From contig JAPZRU010000010.1 of NCBI GenBank assembly GCA_027531255.1, positions 52,352 through 116,351 of the forward strand: a stretch of 64,000 nt of DNA. Reading direction: 5' to 3'. The translations under genes and the position numbers were made by a program. The notes below the pieces were generated by a model. That model made no database searches and was not told where the DNA came from. It saw nothing but the letters and a program-made list of their open reading frames with translations. The DNA is from Steroidobacteraceae bacterium. GTDB taxonomy: Bacteria > Pseudomonadota > Gammaproteobacteria > Steroidobacterales > Steroidobacteraceae. The stretch's first letter is position 1. The number at the start of each line of letters is the position of its first letter. This document shows, piece by piece, positions 26,514 through 36,484 of the stretch.

Positions 26514-27617
26514 CTATGCCGCGGGCGCGATGCGGCCCTGTTCCACGTGGAACAGGGCCCCGGGACGGCCCAGCCCCACGAGATCGGGTCGTAGCGACGT
26601 GACGAACAACTGCACCGGGAGTTGTTGAACGACCTCGACGATCCGCCCGAGGTTGGTCGCATCCAGCTCCGCGGCCGGATCGTCGAGCAGCAGCGCGCTT
26701 CGCCCCGGCGCCATCCGGTCCTGCAGGCCGAGCTGCGCCAGGGTCAACGCGGCGGCGAGCAGTTTCTGCTGGCCCCGAGACACGCGCTCGCGCGCCGCAT
26801 ATCCTTCGACCCGGACCGTGATGTCCCCTCGGTGCGGGCCGACCTGGGTGATCTGGTAGCGCCGGTCTCGCTCGGCGGACTGCTGCAGTGCTTCAGCGAG
26901 GGTGAACTCCGCGGCCCAGCCCCGGTGGTGTACGACCGTGACCTCCAGGTCGAGCAGTTGCCGGCCAATGCGGACGAGGTCCGGCTCCAGTTGCGCGACA
27001 TAGCGCTCCCGCAGCGTCGCCAGTTGCTCGCCCGCCTGTGCCAGCTCGCCATCCCAGGCTGCCGCCAGGGCCTCCGAGCCGCGCTGCCGAAGCGCGGCGT
27101 TCCGCTGCTTCAGGGCCCGGTAGTACCGCTGCCAGACGCCCATGAACTGGTGTTCCACGTGGAACACACCCCAGTCCAGGAAACGCCGACGGCGACTGGG
27201 GCCTTCTTCCAGCAGCTTGTGGATCTCGGGGTCGATGACCTGCGGCGGGAAATGAACCGCCAGGTCGGCCGCGCTCTGTGCCGGCGCTCCGCCGACGCGG
27301 ATCTCGGTGCCGCCCCGCGCACCGCGCACGCCGAGCACGACGGGTGGGCCACCGTGCTGCACGCGCCCTACGAGCGTGAAGTCCGGCTGACCCTGCCGGA
27401 TGATCCGTTCGAGGCGACGGCTCCGAAAGGAACGACCGCGACCGAGAAAGAACACCGCCTCGAGAAGGCTGGTCTTACCGGACGCGTTCGCGCCTACGAA
27501 CAGGTTGTATTTCGGATCGAAACCCAGCTCCACGTGCTCCAGGCACCGGAACTGATCGATCGTCAGGCTGACCAGCGCCACGCCGGCTCCCCGCTCCGAC
27601 GACGGTCGGCCCGCCAA
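26514..27617 (-). CDS. recF: DNA replication and repair protein RecF
   Basis: 367 residues, usual length. The ABC-type ATPase has Walker A GANASGKTSLLEAV near residues 43-56, and near the C-terminus VSRGQQKLLAAALTLAQ (signature) and LLDDPAAELD (Walker B). It loads RecA at gaps with RecO and RecR. The first 12 codons are not typical; GTG at codon 13 (VALVSLTIDQF) may be the true start. The gene contains two perfect ParB-binding parS sites, which constrain its protein sequence to FHVE at both places. It is 18 bp downstream of dnaN. Confidence 0.97.
   Translation of the reverse strand: MAGRPSSERGAGVALVSLTIDQFRCLEHVELGFDPKYNLFVGANASGKTSLLEAVFFLGRGRSFRSRRLERIIRQGQPDFTLVGRVQHGGPPVVLGVRGARGGTEIRVGGAPAQSAADLAVHFPPQVIDPEIHKLLEEGPSRRRRFLDWGVFHVEHQFMGVWQRYYRALKQRNAALRQRGSEALAAAWDGELAQAGEQLATLRERYVAQLEPDLVRIGRQLLDLEVTVVHHRGWAAEFTLAEALQQSAERDRRYQITQVGPHRGDITVRVEGYAARERVSRGQQKLLAAALTLAQLGLQDRMAPGRSALLLDDPAAELDATNLGRIVEVVQQLPVQLFVTSLRPDLVGLGRPGALFHVEQGRIAPAA
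26539..26554. promoter_or_regulatory. parS centromere site 1 (inside recF)
   Basis: TGTTCCACGTGGAACA is the perfect 16-bp ParB site known from pseudomonads. Here the palindrome extends to 26 bp (26534-26559). It encodes the C-terminal LFHVEQ of RecF. parS sites load ParB for segregation of the origin region. Confidence 0.9.
27151..27166. promoter_or_regulatory. parS centromere site 2 (inside recF)
   Basis: A second exact TGTTCCACGTGGAACA, 612 bp from the first, extended by one pair to 18 bp. It encodes VFHVEHQ in mid-RecF. Confidence 0.9.
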
Positions 27618-27635
27618 CGCGGGCCGCCCCTCGCA

Positions 27636-28730
27636 TCAGAGCCGCATCGGCATCACGACGTACTTCGCGTTGCCCCCGCCCGGCGCACGCACCAGGCAGC
27701 TGCTGTTCGAGTCCGTCAGGCCCACTTCGACCTCGGCGCCATCGACGGCGCTGAGCGCGTCGAGCAGGTAGTTCACGTTGAAGCCGACCTCCATTTCGTC
27801 GCCGGCATACGTGACCTCGACCTCTTCCTCGGCTTCTTCCTGCTCGGGATTGTGCGCCGTGATCGTCAGCAGGTTCGGCTTCAGCGCCAGGCGAACGCCC
27901 CGGTACTTCTCGTTGGACAGGATCGCCGCGCGCTGAAGCGCCCGCCGCAGGGCGTCGCGATCCGCCGTGACGGTGCGGGGCGGGGTGGCCGGGATCACGC
28001 GGCCGTACTCCGGGAAACGACCGTCGATCAGCTTTGAAGTGAACCGAATGTCGCCCAGCTCGACGCGAATATGATTGGAACCGACCTGAACCGCGACCGC
28101 GCCCTCGTCGCCGATCAGGCGCTGCAGTTCAAGCACGCCCTTCCGCGGCACGATCACCTGCTGAGCGCCGCTGCGCGAGTCCAGCTCCATCTCGCACAAA
28201 GCCAGACGATGGCCGTCAGTCGCCACCGTTCGCAGCATTTTGCCGTCCGTTTCCAGCAACATGCCGTTCAGGTAGTAGCGCACGTCCTGCTGCGCCATCG
28301 AGAAGTGGGTCTTGTCCAGCAGCCGCCGCAGGGCCGACTGGTCGAGATCCACCTTCAGCTGGGCGTTGATTTCGTCCACCACCGGGAAGTCCGTCGCCGG
28401 CAGGGTGGTGAGCGTGAAGCGGCTCTTGCCCGCGCGGACGGTCATGCGATCTCCGTCCAGTGCGAGCGTGACGCCCACCTTGTCCGGCAGGGCCTTCACG
28501 ATGTCGAGCAGCTTGCGGCCCGGAACCGTGATTTCGCCGCCCTGCTGGACGTTGACGTCGGTTGCGGCGACGAGCTCGACCTCGAGGTCCGTCGCGGTGA
28601 TCGACAGCCGGCCGTTCTTGGCGACCAGGAGCACGTTCGCGAGGATCGGCATCGTCTGCCGGCGTTCGACCACGCCGATCACCGCCTGCAGGGGCCCCAG
28701 GATCTGCTCGCGATCGCAGACTAGCTTCAT
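27636..28730 (-). CDS. dnaN: DNA polymerase III sliding clamp (beta subunit)
   Basis: 364 residues with the three repeated clamp domains. Start MKLVCDREQILGPLQAVIGV, then TMPILANVLL; the end VRAPGGGNAKYVVMPMRL matches the conserved clamp C-terminus (YVVMPMRL). The clamp ring tethers the replicase to DNA. Between dnaA and recF as in most bacteria, with a 394-bp dnaA-dnaN gap that may hold the origin. Confidence 0.98.
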   Translation of the reverse strand: MKLVCDREQILGPLQAVIGVVERRQTMPILANVLLVAKNGRLSITATDLEVELVAATDVNVQQGGEITVPGRKLLDIVKALPDKVGVTLALDGDRMTVRAGKSRFTLTTLPATDFPVVDEINAQLKVDLDQSALRRLLDKTHFSMAQQDVRYYLNGMLLETDGKMLRTVATDGHRLALCEMELDSRSGAQQVIVPRKGVLELQRLIGDEGAVAVQVGSNHIRVELGDIRFTSKLIDGRFPEYGRVIPATPPRTVTADRDALRRALQRAAILSNEKYRGVRLALKPNLLTITAHNPEQEEAEEEVEVTYAGDEMEVGFNVNYLLDALSAVDGAEVEVGLTDSNSSCLVRAPGGGNAKYVVMPMRL

Positions 28731-29124
28731 CGCTTCACCTTCGTGGATTGCGCTCTGGCCGCAGGAAGCCGCGCCGCCCTCGCGCGACGCTTCCTTCTGA
28801 AGATTCTTCTCTTTGGGATTCTAGAGAGTATCGAAGACTGCTGCTGTCGCAGCTAGGGCCGCCGATCCCCGGGGACAACCCGACAAACGCTCGTGCTCTC
28901 AGTTGCTTGCGTCGAGCGTAAGGCTGGTGACTACGCGACGCGAAGCGGCGGGCACGTTGTGGGCCGGGTGTGGATATCTTGCCATGCTTTCCCGGCCCGT
29001 TAACCACGCCCTGCGGTCGCACAGGTTGTCCACAGGGTTGTCGAGAAGCTCGTGCACAGGGACGCGATGCCCGACGCCGGCGGGCAGTGGTCGTGCGCGG
29101 CGCAGGGACGAAGACGGCGCCCGC
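28731..29124. other. dnaA-dnaN intergenic region, oriC candidate
   Basis: Contains an AT-rich stretch (about 28798-28840, AGATTCTTCTCTTTGGGATT onward) that could be the unwinding element. DnaA-box-like sites are TGTGGATAT at 28969-28977 (minus strand) and TTGTCCACA at 29026-29034, with weaker matches near 28999 and 29053. In related bacteria oriC lies here or on the other side of dnaA. It must also carry the dnaN promoter. Confidence 0.5.
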
Positions 29125-30600
29125 TCAACCCGTGAGCGTGCGGATCAGGTTCGAGTAGTCCTCGCCCATCCGGCGCTCGAGGTCGCGCAGTTCCTTGATG
29201 CGTTTGCAGGCGTGCAGCACCGTCGTGTGATCGCGGCCGCCGAACGCGTCGCCGATCTCCGGCAGCGAGTGATTGGTCAGCTCCTTCGCGAGCGCCATCG
29301 CCACCTGGCGCGGGCGCGCGATCGAGCGCGAACGGCGCTTCGACAGCAGGTCCGCGACGCGGATCTTGTAGTACTCCGCCACCGTCTTCTGGATGTTCTC
29401 GACGGTGACGAGCTTCTCCTGCAGTGCGAGCAGGTCGCGCAGCGCTTCCTTCGCGAAATCGAGCGTGATCGGCCGGCCCGTGAACTGCGCGTTCGCGGCC
29501 ACGCGGCGCAGCGCGCCCTCGAGTTCGCGCACGTTGGAACGGATGCGCTTCGCGATGAAGAAGGCCACTTCCTCGGGCAGCTCGATGTCCTGCTGCTGCG
29601 CCTTCGTGATCAGGATCGCCACGCAGGTCTCGAGGTCCGGCGGCTCGATCGCGACGGTGAGGCCCCAGCCGAAGCGCGACTTCAGCCGCTCCTCGAGGCC
29701 CGACACCTCCTTCGGGTAGCGGTCGCAGGTGAGGATCACCTGCTGCTGGCCTTCGAGCAGCGCGTTGAAGGTGTGGAAGAACTCCTCCTGCGAGCGGTCC
29801 TTGCCGGCGAAGAACTGGATGTCGTCGATGAACAGCGCGTCGAGCGAGCGGTACGCGTGCTTGAACTCGTTGATCGTGTTGTGCTGGAGCGCGCGCACCA
29901 TGTCGCCGACGAAGCGCTCCGAGTGCACGTACGCGACGCGCGCCCGCGGGTTCCTCGCCTTCATCGCGTTCGCGACGGCGTGCATCAGGTGCGTCTTGCC
30001 GAGGCCCACGCCGCCGTAGAGGAACAGCGGGTTGTAGGCGCGCCCCGGGTTGTCCGCGACCTGGCGCGCCGCGGCCTTCGCGAGCTGGTTGCTCTTCCCC
30101 TCGACGAAGTTGTCGAAGGTGAAATCCGGGTTCACGCGCCCGCCGAGGACGATCGCCTCGACTTTCGGGCGCGGGCCGAACGTGTGGCCGGGCAGGCCGG
30201 GGCTGCCGCCGGTCGCCGCACCGCGCGTACCGGCGGAGGCGCTCGCGCCGTCCGGACCGCCGCCGCTGCCCGCCGCGTCGGCGCGCCCGGGCTCCGGCCG
30301 CTCCGCCGCGTCGGCGCGCGGCGCTTCGGCAGTGCGCGGCCGCGAGCCGATCTCGAGCACCACGTGCGGCGCGGGCGCGCGGACGTCGAGCAGTGGGCCG
30401 CGCAGCAGCTCCGCGATGCGGTCGAGCAGGTTCTGCCGGACCCAGTCCACCACGAAGCGGTTGGGCGCGAGCAGGCGGAGCACGCCTTCCTCTTCGACCG
30501 CCTGCAGCGGACGCACCCAGACGTTGAACAGCTGCTCGGGCACTTCGGCCTCGAGCTGCCGCAGACAACGGCTCCAGAGCGTGACTTCGCCCGAATGCAT
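29125..30600 (-). CDS. dnaA: Chromosomal replication initiator DnaA
   Basis: 491 residues from the ATG at 30600 ([17 protein letters not shown]). I prefer this to a TTG 24 bp upstream because it matches the usual DnaA start. Domain I is residues 1-90, a Pro/Ala-rich domain II follows, then AAA+ with Walker [17 protein letters not shown] and Walker [13 protein letters not shown]. The C-terminal DNA-binding helix-turn-helix has [19 protein letters not shown]. It binds DnaA boxes and melts oriC. Divergent from rpmH. Confidence 0.98.
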   Translation of the reverse strand: MHSGEVTLWSRCLRQLEAEVPEQLFNVWVRPLQAVEEEGVLRLLAPNRFVVDWVRQNLLDRIAELLRGPLLDVRAPAPHVVLEIGSRPRTAEAPRADAAERPEPGRADAAGSGGGPDGASASAGTRGAATGGSPGLPGHTFGPRPKVEAIVLGGRVNPDFTFDNFVEGKSNQLAKAAARQVADNPGRAYNPLFLYGGVGLGKTHLMHAVANAMKARNPRARVAYVHSERFVGDMVRALQHNTINEFKHAYRSLDALFIDDIQFFAGKDRSQEEFFHTFNALLEGQQQVILTCDRYPKEVSGLEERLKSRFGWGLTVAIEPPDLETCVAILITKAQQQDIELPEEVAFFIAKRIRSNVRELEGALRRVAANAQFTGRPITLDFAKEALRDLLALQEKLVTVENIQKTVAEYYKIRVADLLSKRRSRSIARPRQVAMALAKELTNHSLPEIGDAFGGRDHTTVLHACKRIKELRDLERRMGEDYSNLIRTLTG

Positions 30601-30711
30601 GGGGCAGCTTGGGAGGGGGTACAAAAAAGGGGGAGCGAGTCTATACCGCTCGGGTCGTTGGCCAAAGCCGCGGCGCGCTGCAATCCCCTGCGCGGCCCGG
30701 GACGGGCGCGA

Positions 30712-30740
30712 TTGACAACGCGAGCCCCCCTGCGTAGAGT
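30712..30740 (+). promoter_or_regulatory. Sigma-70 promoter of rpmH
   Basis: TTGACA at 30712-30717, a 17-bp spacer, and TAGAGT at 30735-30740. The -35 is perfect and the -10 matches 4 of 6. Transcription would start near 30747, about 75 bp before rpmH. Confidence 0.8.
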
Positions 30741-30821
30741 GCGCGGCCCTTTAGCCGGTGCCCGGAAGCGATTGTTTTCCGGGGACTTGCACCCAGACTT
30801 CCTGCACAGAGTGGCGTCGCC

Positions 30822-30956
30822 ATGAAGCGCACCTACCAGCCGAGCAACATCCGTCGCAAGCGCACGCACGGCTTCCGTGCCCGCATGGCCACCAAGAAGG
30901 GCCGCCAGGTCCTCGCGCGTCGTCGCGCCAAGGGCCGCAAGCGTCTGATCCCCTGA
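30822..30956 (+). CDS. rpmH: 50S ribosomal protein L34
   Basis: 44 residues beginning [20 protein letters not shown] and ending [12 protein letters not shown], a complete L34. [22 protein letters not shown] is the gammaproteobacterial form. It is divergent from dnaA and first of the rpmH-rnpA-yidD-yidC series, with its own promoter. The 256 bp to rnpA are GC-rich and contain no gene I can support. Confidence 0.98.
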   Translation: MKRTYQPSNIRRKRTHGFRARMATKKGRQVLARRRAKGRKRLIP

Positions 30957-31212
30957 TCGGGTTCCACCTCGCGTTCGGGGTGGACCGCCAGGCCGGAGTC
31001 CGGCCGCCGTCGACCGCCGGTGCCGGCCTCGCCGGGCTCACGATCCCCTGAACGCCCGCCCTCGAGCGACCGGCCGCCGCGCCGACGCCTCCCGCCAGTT
31101 GTTCCGGATGGTCCCCCGGATCGTTCTCCGGATGGCCCGATCGTCACCCAGGTAACCCCCGTCCGGCCCGCGCCCGGCGCTACGCTCCAGTGCCGCCACC
31201 GCCGGACCCCTC

Positions 31213-31665
31213 GTGATCGACGGCCGCCACCGCTTCCGCCCCGAGCAGCGCCTCCGCACGGGCGCCCAGTACGAACGCGTCTACAAGCAGGGCGCGCGCG
31301 CGGGTGACGCCGTGTTCCAGGTGCACGCGCTGCCGAACGGCCTTTCGCACGCGCGCCTCGGCATGAGCGTCAGCGCCAGGACCGTCGGCAACGCCGTGAA
31401 CCGCAACCGCGTCCGGCGGCTGATCCGCGAAGTGTTCCGCCACGAGTGCGGCCTGATGCCGCCCGTGGACGTGGTCGTCACCAGCCGACCTGGCGCTCGA
31501 GACGCCACCCGCGAGCAGCGGATCGACAGCCTGTTGCGGCAGATGAAACTGGCCATCCGCAAGGCCGCCACGGATACTTCGCGCTCCGCCGCGCAGGCGG
31601 CCCGGCCCCGGCCGGCACCTGCGCCCCCGACTCCGGTCGAACCCGCTCCGCCCGAGCAGGACTAG
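31213..31665 (+). CDS. rnpA: Ribonuclease P protein component
   Basis: 150 residues with a GTG start. [20 protein letters not shown] at the N-terminus and the signature [17 protein letters not shown], which contacts the RNase P RNA. It helps mature tRNA 5' ends. The last 35 residues are a Pro/Ala-rich tail beyond the usual 120-residue protein. yidD starts 4 bp after its stop. Confidence 0.95.
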   Translation: MIDGRHRFRPEQRLRTGAQYERVYKQGARAGDAVFQVHALPNGLSHARLGMSVSARTVGNAVNRNRVRRLIREVFRHECGLMPPVDVVVTSRPGARDATREQRIDSLLRQMKLAIRKAATDTSRSAAQAARPRPAPAPPTPVEPAPPEQD

Positions 31666-31669
31666 CCGC

Positions 31670-32080
31670 GTGCCCGAAGCAGCCGACACCGCCGCGAACG
31701 AGTCGCCGGCGCGCGCCACCGCCGCGCCGGTGCCGCACGGCCACAAAGACGGTGCGGCGCTCGCGCCGGCCGGATCCGGCGCGACGACTTCTGCGCCCGC
31801 CGTCGCGCGTTCGCCGCTCGCGTGGGCGTTCCGCGCCCTCATTCTCTCGTATCGCTGGTGCGTGAGCCCGCTGCTCGGGCCGTCGTGCCGGTACTACCCC
31901 ACCTGTTCCGCATACGCGCTCGAAGCCGTGGAGAGCCACGGCGCCCTGCGCGGTGCGTGGCTCGGGCTCAAGCGCATCCTCCGCTGCCATCCGTGGCACG
32001 AGGGTGGCTACGACCCCGTGCCGCCGCCGTCCGCGCATCGTTGCCGCGATCCTCACTGCCCAGGCCTTCGTCATGGATAA
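31670..32080 (+). CDS. yidD: Membrane protein insertion efficiency factor YidD
   Basis: 136 residues, GTG start. The core [20 protein letters not shown], then [20 protein letters not shown] and [17 protein letters not shown] is typical YidD with its three cysteines. About 45 N-terminal residues (Ala/Pro-rich) exceed the normal 75-85-residue protein, so a later start is possible, though no ATG lies between. It assists YidC in membrane insertion. It overlaps yidC by 8 bp. Confidence 0.93.
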   Translation: MPEAADTAANESPARATAAPVPHGHKDGAALAPAGSGATTSAPAVARSPLAWAFRALILSYRWCVSPLLGPSCRYYPTCSAYALEAVESHGALRGAWLGLKRILRCHPWHEGGYDPVPPPSAHRCRDPHCPGLRHG

Positions 32081-33809
32081 CCAGCGTCTATTCATCTGGA
32101 TCGCCCTGCTGTTCATCCTCTGGCTGAACTTCGAAGCCTGGAACAACAAGTTCTCGCCGCCGCCCGCGGCGACGCAGTCGGCGGCCGGCACGACCGCCGG
32201 CACCGCGGCCGCGCCGGGCGCCACCGGCGTGCCGGGTGCCCCGGCGGCGACGGGCCCGAGCGGCGTGCCGACCGTGCCCGCGGCGCCGGGCGCCGCCGCC
32301 CCGGCCGCCGGGACGCCGTCCGCGCCCGCGGTGACGAGCGGCCTCGCGAGCTTCCCGCCGCAGGACGCGCCGTCGATCCGCGTGCGCACCGACGTGCTCG
32401 ACGTGGTGATCAGCACCGTCGGCGGCCAGATCACCCGTGCGGAACTGCCCGAGTACCCGGTCGCGAAGGATCGTCCGGACGAGCCGGTCGTGCTGTTCAA
32501 CAAGGACTCGAACGACACCGCGTACGTGTTCCAGTCGGGCCTCGCGACGGGCAACGCGAACGCGGAACCGAACCACAACGCGCGCTACACGGCCGCCGCG
32601 AGCGAGTACACGCTGGCCGCCGGGCAGGACGAGCTCGTGGTGCCGCTGACGTGGACCGACGGCCAGGGCCTCGAGGTCACGAAGACCTTCACGTTCCGGC
32701 GCGGCCAGTACGGCATCGCGCTCGCGTACGACGTGAAGAACGGCGGCGCCACGCCTTGGCGGGCGGCGCCCTACGCGCAGTTCGTGCGCCACTGGTTCCC
32801 GGTCGAGAAATCGATGTGGAACCCGGAGACCTACGCGTACCTCGGGCCCGCGATCTGGACCGGCGAGAAGTACGAGCGCCTCGACGTCGAGGACGAGGCG
32901 AACGCGAACTTCCAGCTCCAGGTCACCGACGGCTGGATCGCGGCGATGCAGCACCACTTCGTCGCCGCGGTGGTGCCGAAGCGCGACCAGGCGCAGCAGT
33001 ACTCGCTGACCGTGAAGGACATGGACTTCCTGCTGCGCACGTTCGGGCCGCCGAGCGACGTGGCGCCGGGCGCGACCGCGCGCTTCGAGCAGGCGGTGTT
33101 CGTGGGTCCGAAGCTGCAGGCCCAGCTCGAGGAGCTGCACCCGGAGCTGAACCGCGTCGCCGACTACGGGATGCTGACGATCATCGCGCAGCCGCTGTTC
33201 TGGCTGCTGTCGCAGGTGCACAAGTTCGTCGGCAACTGGGGCTGGGCGATCATCATCGTCACGCTGCTGATCAAGCTCGTGTTCTACAAGCTCGCCGAGA
33301 CCAGCGGCCGCTCGATGGCGAAGATGCGCAACCTCGCGCCGCGGATGAAGGACATCCAGGAGAAGTACAAGGACGACCGCGAGCAGCTCGGCCGCGCGAT
33401 GATGGAGCTGTACAAGCGCGAGAAGATCAACCCGGTCGCCGGGTGCCTGCCGATCCTGGTGCAGATCCCGGTGTTCATCGCGTTCTACTGGGTGCTGCTC
33501 GAGAGCGTCGAGATGCGGCAGGCGCCGTGGATGCTCTGGATCAACGACCTCTCGGTGCGCGACCCGTACTTCATCCTGCCGATCCTGATGGGCATCGCGA
33601 TGTACGGGCAGTTCAAGCTGAACCCCGCGCCGCCCGACCCGATGCAGGCGAAGATCTTCGCCTTCATGCCGGTCGTGATGACGGTGATGATGGCGTTCTT
33701 CCCCGCGGGCCTCGTGCTCTACTGGATCACGAACACCGTGCTGTCGATCGCGCAGCAGTGGCGCATCAACAAGGTCGTCGAGCGCGAGGACAAGGAGCGC
33801 CGCAAGTGA
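32073..33809 (+). CDS. yidC: Membrane protein insertase YidC
   Basis: 578 residues from the ATG at 32073 ([20 protein letters not shown]). An N-terminal membrane helix is followed by an Ala/Pro/Thr-rich linker (residues 35-90), the large periplasmic P1 domain to about 360, then the conserved insertase core. The core has [20 protein letters not shown], the cytoplasmic hairpin [20 protein letters not shown], and [19 protein letters not shown]. It inserts and folds inner-membrane proteins with or without SecYEG. A strong terminator follows at 33860. Confidence 0.97.
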   Translation: MDNQRLFIWIALLFILWLNFEAWNNKFSPPPAATQSAAGTTAGTAAAPGATGVPGAPAATGPSGVPTVPAAPGAAAPAAGTPSAPAVTSGLASFPPQDAPSIRVRTDVLDVVISTVGGQITRAELPEYPVAKDRPDEPVVLFNKDSNDTAYVFQSGLATGNANAEPNHNARYTAAASEYTLAAGQDELVVPLTWTDGQGLEVTKTFTFRRGQYGIALAYDVKNGGATPWRAAPYAQFVRHWFPVEKSMWNPETYAYLGPAIWTGEKYERLDVEDEANANFQLQVTDGWIAAMQHHFVAAVVPKRDQAQQYSLTVKDMDFLLRTFGPPSDVAPGATARFEQAVFVGPKLQAQLEELHPELNRVADYGMLTIIAQPLFWLLSQVHKFVGNWGWAIIIVTLLIKLVFYKLAETSGRSMAKMRNLAPRMKDIQEKYKDDREQLGRAMMELYKREKINPVAGCLPILVQIPVFIAFYWVLLESVEMRQAPWMLWINDLSVRDPYFILPILMGIAMYGQFKLNPAPPDPMQAKIFAFMPVVMTVMMAFFPAGLVLYWITNTVLSIAQQWRINKVVEREDKERRK

Positions 33810-33859
33810 GCACGGGGGCCGCTCCCCTGTTCGAACGAGGGGCCTGAACCCCGTTCGGC

Positions 33860-33890
33860 GCGGCCCGGGTCTCGTCCCGGGCCGCGTCGT
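33860..33890 (+). terminator. Rho-independent terminator after yidC
   Basis: GCGGCCCGGG-TCTCGT-CCCGGGCCGC is a perfect 10-bp stem with a 6-nt loop, followed by GTCGTTT. It ends the rpmH-yidC series; the opposite strand would serve the convergent hydrolase less well. Confidence 0.8.
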
Positions 33891-34011
33891 TTCGGACGTA
33901 CGTCACGCGCGTCGCGCGGCCGCGCGGTCGAACTGCGCGGTGCGGCGCGCGCGCCGGCTCGCGGCGGACACGGCACCGTGACCGCGCCGCCCGCGGCGGC
34001 GAAGGTCCGTC

Positions 34012-34884
34012 TCACGTCAGCGCAGCGAGCGCGGCGGTCAGTTCCTGCGGGTGCGTGAGCATCGCCTCGCGCGACACCGGCAGCTGCACGAAGTCCCAGC
34101 CCGGCGCCTTCGCGGGGCCCCACATCGCTTCCGACGACGGCGAGTGCGCCTGCTTCGTCGGCTGGAAGTACGTGCGCGGCAGGCCTTCCCAGCCGCCGTT
34201 CCCGAGCTCGAGCCGGTCGGTCCACTGCCGCATCGGGTGCGTAGTGAGGCGGCGCTTCAGCAGCGCGACGTTCTCGACGTCGCTCGCGGGCACCAGCATG
34301 TCGATCGGGTAGTGGTCCCAGAACACCATCCGGTAGCCGTCGACGAACTGCGCGCGGCGCTTCTCCCACCACTCGGGATACCGCCCGTCCGGCCCCGGCA
34401 GCACGGCGGCGTTGCGCGTCGCGGTCGGCACCAGCGCGTCGAAGAAGACGATCCGGCGGATCCGCTCGCGCAGCCTGTCCGCGACGCCGGTGATCGTGAG
34501 GCCCGCGAACGAGTGGCCCACGAGAATCACACGGTCGAGTTCCTCGAACTCGATCACGTTCGCGACGTCGGTGACGTGCGTGTCGAGACCGACGTCGGGC
34601 GACGACAGGTGCACGCGTTCGCCGCAGCCCGTGCAGGTGGGCGTGTAGACGCGATGACCCTGCGCGCGCAGGCGCTCAGCGACGCGCTGCCACACCCAGC
34701 CGCCGTGCCACGTGCCGTGCACCAGTACGTAGGTCTTCGCCGCCGCCGCCGCCGGGCCGGTCGTGTCGCGTACCCCGGCCGGCGACGCCTCGGCAGCGCC
34801 TGCGCCACCGCTCGCCGCCACGGCGGCGCTTCCACCCAGCGCGAGGAGTGCGTCGCGCCGCGAAACGACCGTCACCGCTGCCAC
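34012..34884 (-). CDS. Exported alpha/beta hydrolase
   Basis: 290 residues. The N-terminus has SRRDALLALGG followed by an Ala-rich hydrophobic stretch, a Tat-like signal peptide, so it is probably periplasmic. The hydrolase part begins YVLVHGTWHGGWVWQRVAER (oxyanion loop), with the nucleophile in ILVGHSFAG and a C-terminal histidine region. It resembles the salicylate-esterase/hydroxynitrile-lyase-like group of small hydrolases; the substrate is unknown. Divergent from the MFS gene. Confidence 0.88.
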   Translation of the reverse strand: MAAVTVVSRRDALLALGGSAAVAASGGAGAAEASPAGVRDTTGPAAAAAKTYVLVHGTWHGGWVWQRVAERLRAQGHRVYTPTCTGCGERVHLSSPDVGLDTHVTDVANVIEFEELDRVILVGHSFAGLTITGVADRLRERIRRIVFFDALVPTATRNAAVLPGPDGRYPEWWEKRRAQFVDGYRMVFWDHYPIDMLVPASDVENVALLKRRLTTHPMRQWTDRLELGNGGWEGLPRTYFQPTKQAHSPSSEAMWGPAKAPGWDFVQLPVSREAMLTHPQELTAALAALT

Positions 34885-35106
34885 TCTCCTGCATCGCCCG
34901 CCGCGAAGCTTCGCACGAGCATTGCCGCCACGGCGAGCGCCTCACGCGCCGGCACGGCCGCCCGCCTCGCCGGTGGTCGAGAGCGAGCCCGTCCGCCCGC
35001 CCGCCTGCCCTGGCGCAGCGGCGCCGCCGGTGCCGAGCCTCTGACCTGATTCTGAAGACGCGAACCGCAGTTCGCACAAAGCGACGGATTCGGGCAGCAT
35101 GGCAGC

Positions 35107-36384
35107 ATGGAAACCCACCGCTCCGAGTTCCGCCTCGGCTGGAAGACGCTGCTCGCCGCCACGCTCGGCGTCGCCTGCGGCGGCTCGCCGCTGGCGTTCA
35201 ACACCATCGGCTTCTTCATGGGGCCGATCCACCAGGAGTTCGGCTGGTCGTTCGGCCAGATCAGCCTGGCGGTCACGATCATGGGCGCGACGGCCGCGCT
35301 GCTCGCGCCGCTGTACGGCTGGCTCGCGGACCGCTACGGCGTGCGCCCGGTCGCGCTCGTCTCGCTCGCGATCTACGGGCTGATCTTCGCCTCGTTCGCG
35401 CTGAAGCCTGGCTCGTTGGCCGGCTTCTACGCGTTCTGGTTCGTGCTGGGCCTGATCGCGATCGGCTCGACGCCGGTGACGTGGACCCGCGGCGTCAATC
35501 TCTGGTTCTTCCGCAGCCGCGGTCTCGCGCTCGGCCTGACGCTCGCGGGTACGAGCCTCGCCGCGATCGTGCTGCCCACGCTGACGGTCTGGAGCATCGG
35601 CGAGTTCGGCTGGCGCCTGACGTTCCCGGTGCTCGCGCTGCTGCCGCTGCTCGTGGCGCTGCCCGTGGGCATCGCGTTCTTCCGCGAGCCGAAGCCGGAG
35701 GAAATGCCGCCCGAGATCGCGCAGATCCGTGCGTTCCGCAGCGCGCACGCCGGCGCGGACTACTCCCGCCTGCCGGGCCTGACGCTCGCGGAGGCGATGC
35801 GCACGCGCCAGTTCTGGCTGATCTTCGGCACGATCGGCCTGTTCGCGCTCGCGTACGGCGGCGTGCACGTGCACCTCGCGCAGATGGTGCAGGGCAAGGG
35901 CTACACCGCCGCGCAGGCCGCCGGTCTCGTCGGCATCCTCGGCCTCGCGACGCTCGCCGGCCGCATCATCGCGGGCTGGCTGCTCGACCGCGTCTGGGCG
36001 CCGCTCGTCTGCCTGCCGTTCCTGAGCCTGCCGGCGTTCGCCGCGTGGGTGCTGATGGGCGACGCCACCGCCTGGGGTCTGCTGGTGGTCTCCGCGCTCT
36101 GCCTCGGCCTCGCGTCCGGCGCCGACGACCTGATCGCGTACCTCGCAGCGCGCTACTTCGGCATGCGCCACTACGGGAAGATCTACGGCAGCATCTACCT
36201 GTCGTTCGGTGTCTGCGCCGCCGCGTCCCCGGCGATCTTCGGCGCGGCGCGCGACGCCTTCGGCCAGTACGACGAGATCCTGCTGGTGGCGATGGGCCTG
36301 TATCTCACCGCGGCCATCATGCCGCTCGCGCTCGGTCGCTATCCGGACCAGGACGACGGGCGCGCCTCTATACTCGCGCGATGA
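35107..36384 (+). CDS. MFS transporter
   Basis: 425 residues with 12 predicted membrane helices. The first inter-helix loop [12 protein letters not shown] is the MFS signature between helices 2 and 3, and the middle loop is near residues 195-235. Resemblance is to the oxalate/formate-antiporter-like group of organic-acid carriers, so a carboxylate substrate is likely but not certain. It stands alone, 222 bp from the divergent hydrolase and 100 bp before mnmE. Confidence 0.9.
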   Translation: METHRSEFRLGWKTLLAATLGVACGGSPLAFNTIGFFMGPIHQEFGWSFGQISLAVTIMGATAALLAPLYGWLADRYGVRPVALVSLAIYGLIFASFALKPGSLAGFYAFWFVLGLIAIGSTPVTWTRGVNLWFFRSRGLALGLTLAGTSLAAIVLPTLTVWSIGEFGWRLTFPVLALLPLLVALPVGIAFFREPKPEEMPPEIAQIRAFRSAHAGADYSRLPGLTLAEAMRTRQFWLIFGTIGLFALAYGGVHVHLAQMVQGKGYTAAQAAGLVGILGLATLAGRIIAGWLLDRVWAPLVCLPFLSLPAFAAWVLMGDATAWGLLVVSALCLGLASGADDLIAYLAARYFGMRHYGKIYGSIYLSFGVCAAASPAIFGAARDAFGQYDEILLVAMGLYLTAAIMPLALGRYPDQDDGRASILAR

Positions 36385-36484
36385 GCAGCGCAGTCCCTGC
36401 CCCGGCCGCAGGGCGCGCCGATCGCGTCGAACTCGCGGCGCGCGAGGCGCCCACCTGAGCGGCACGGCCGACCGACGCACGTCG

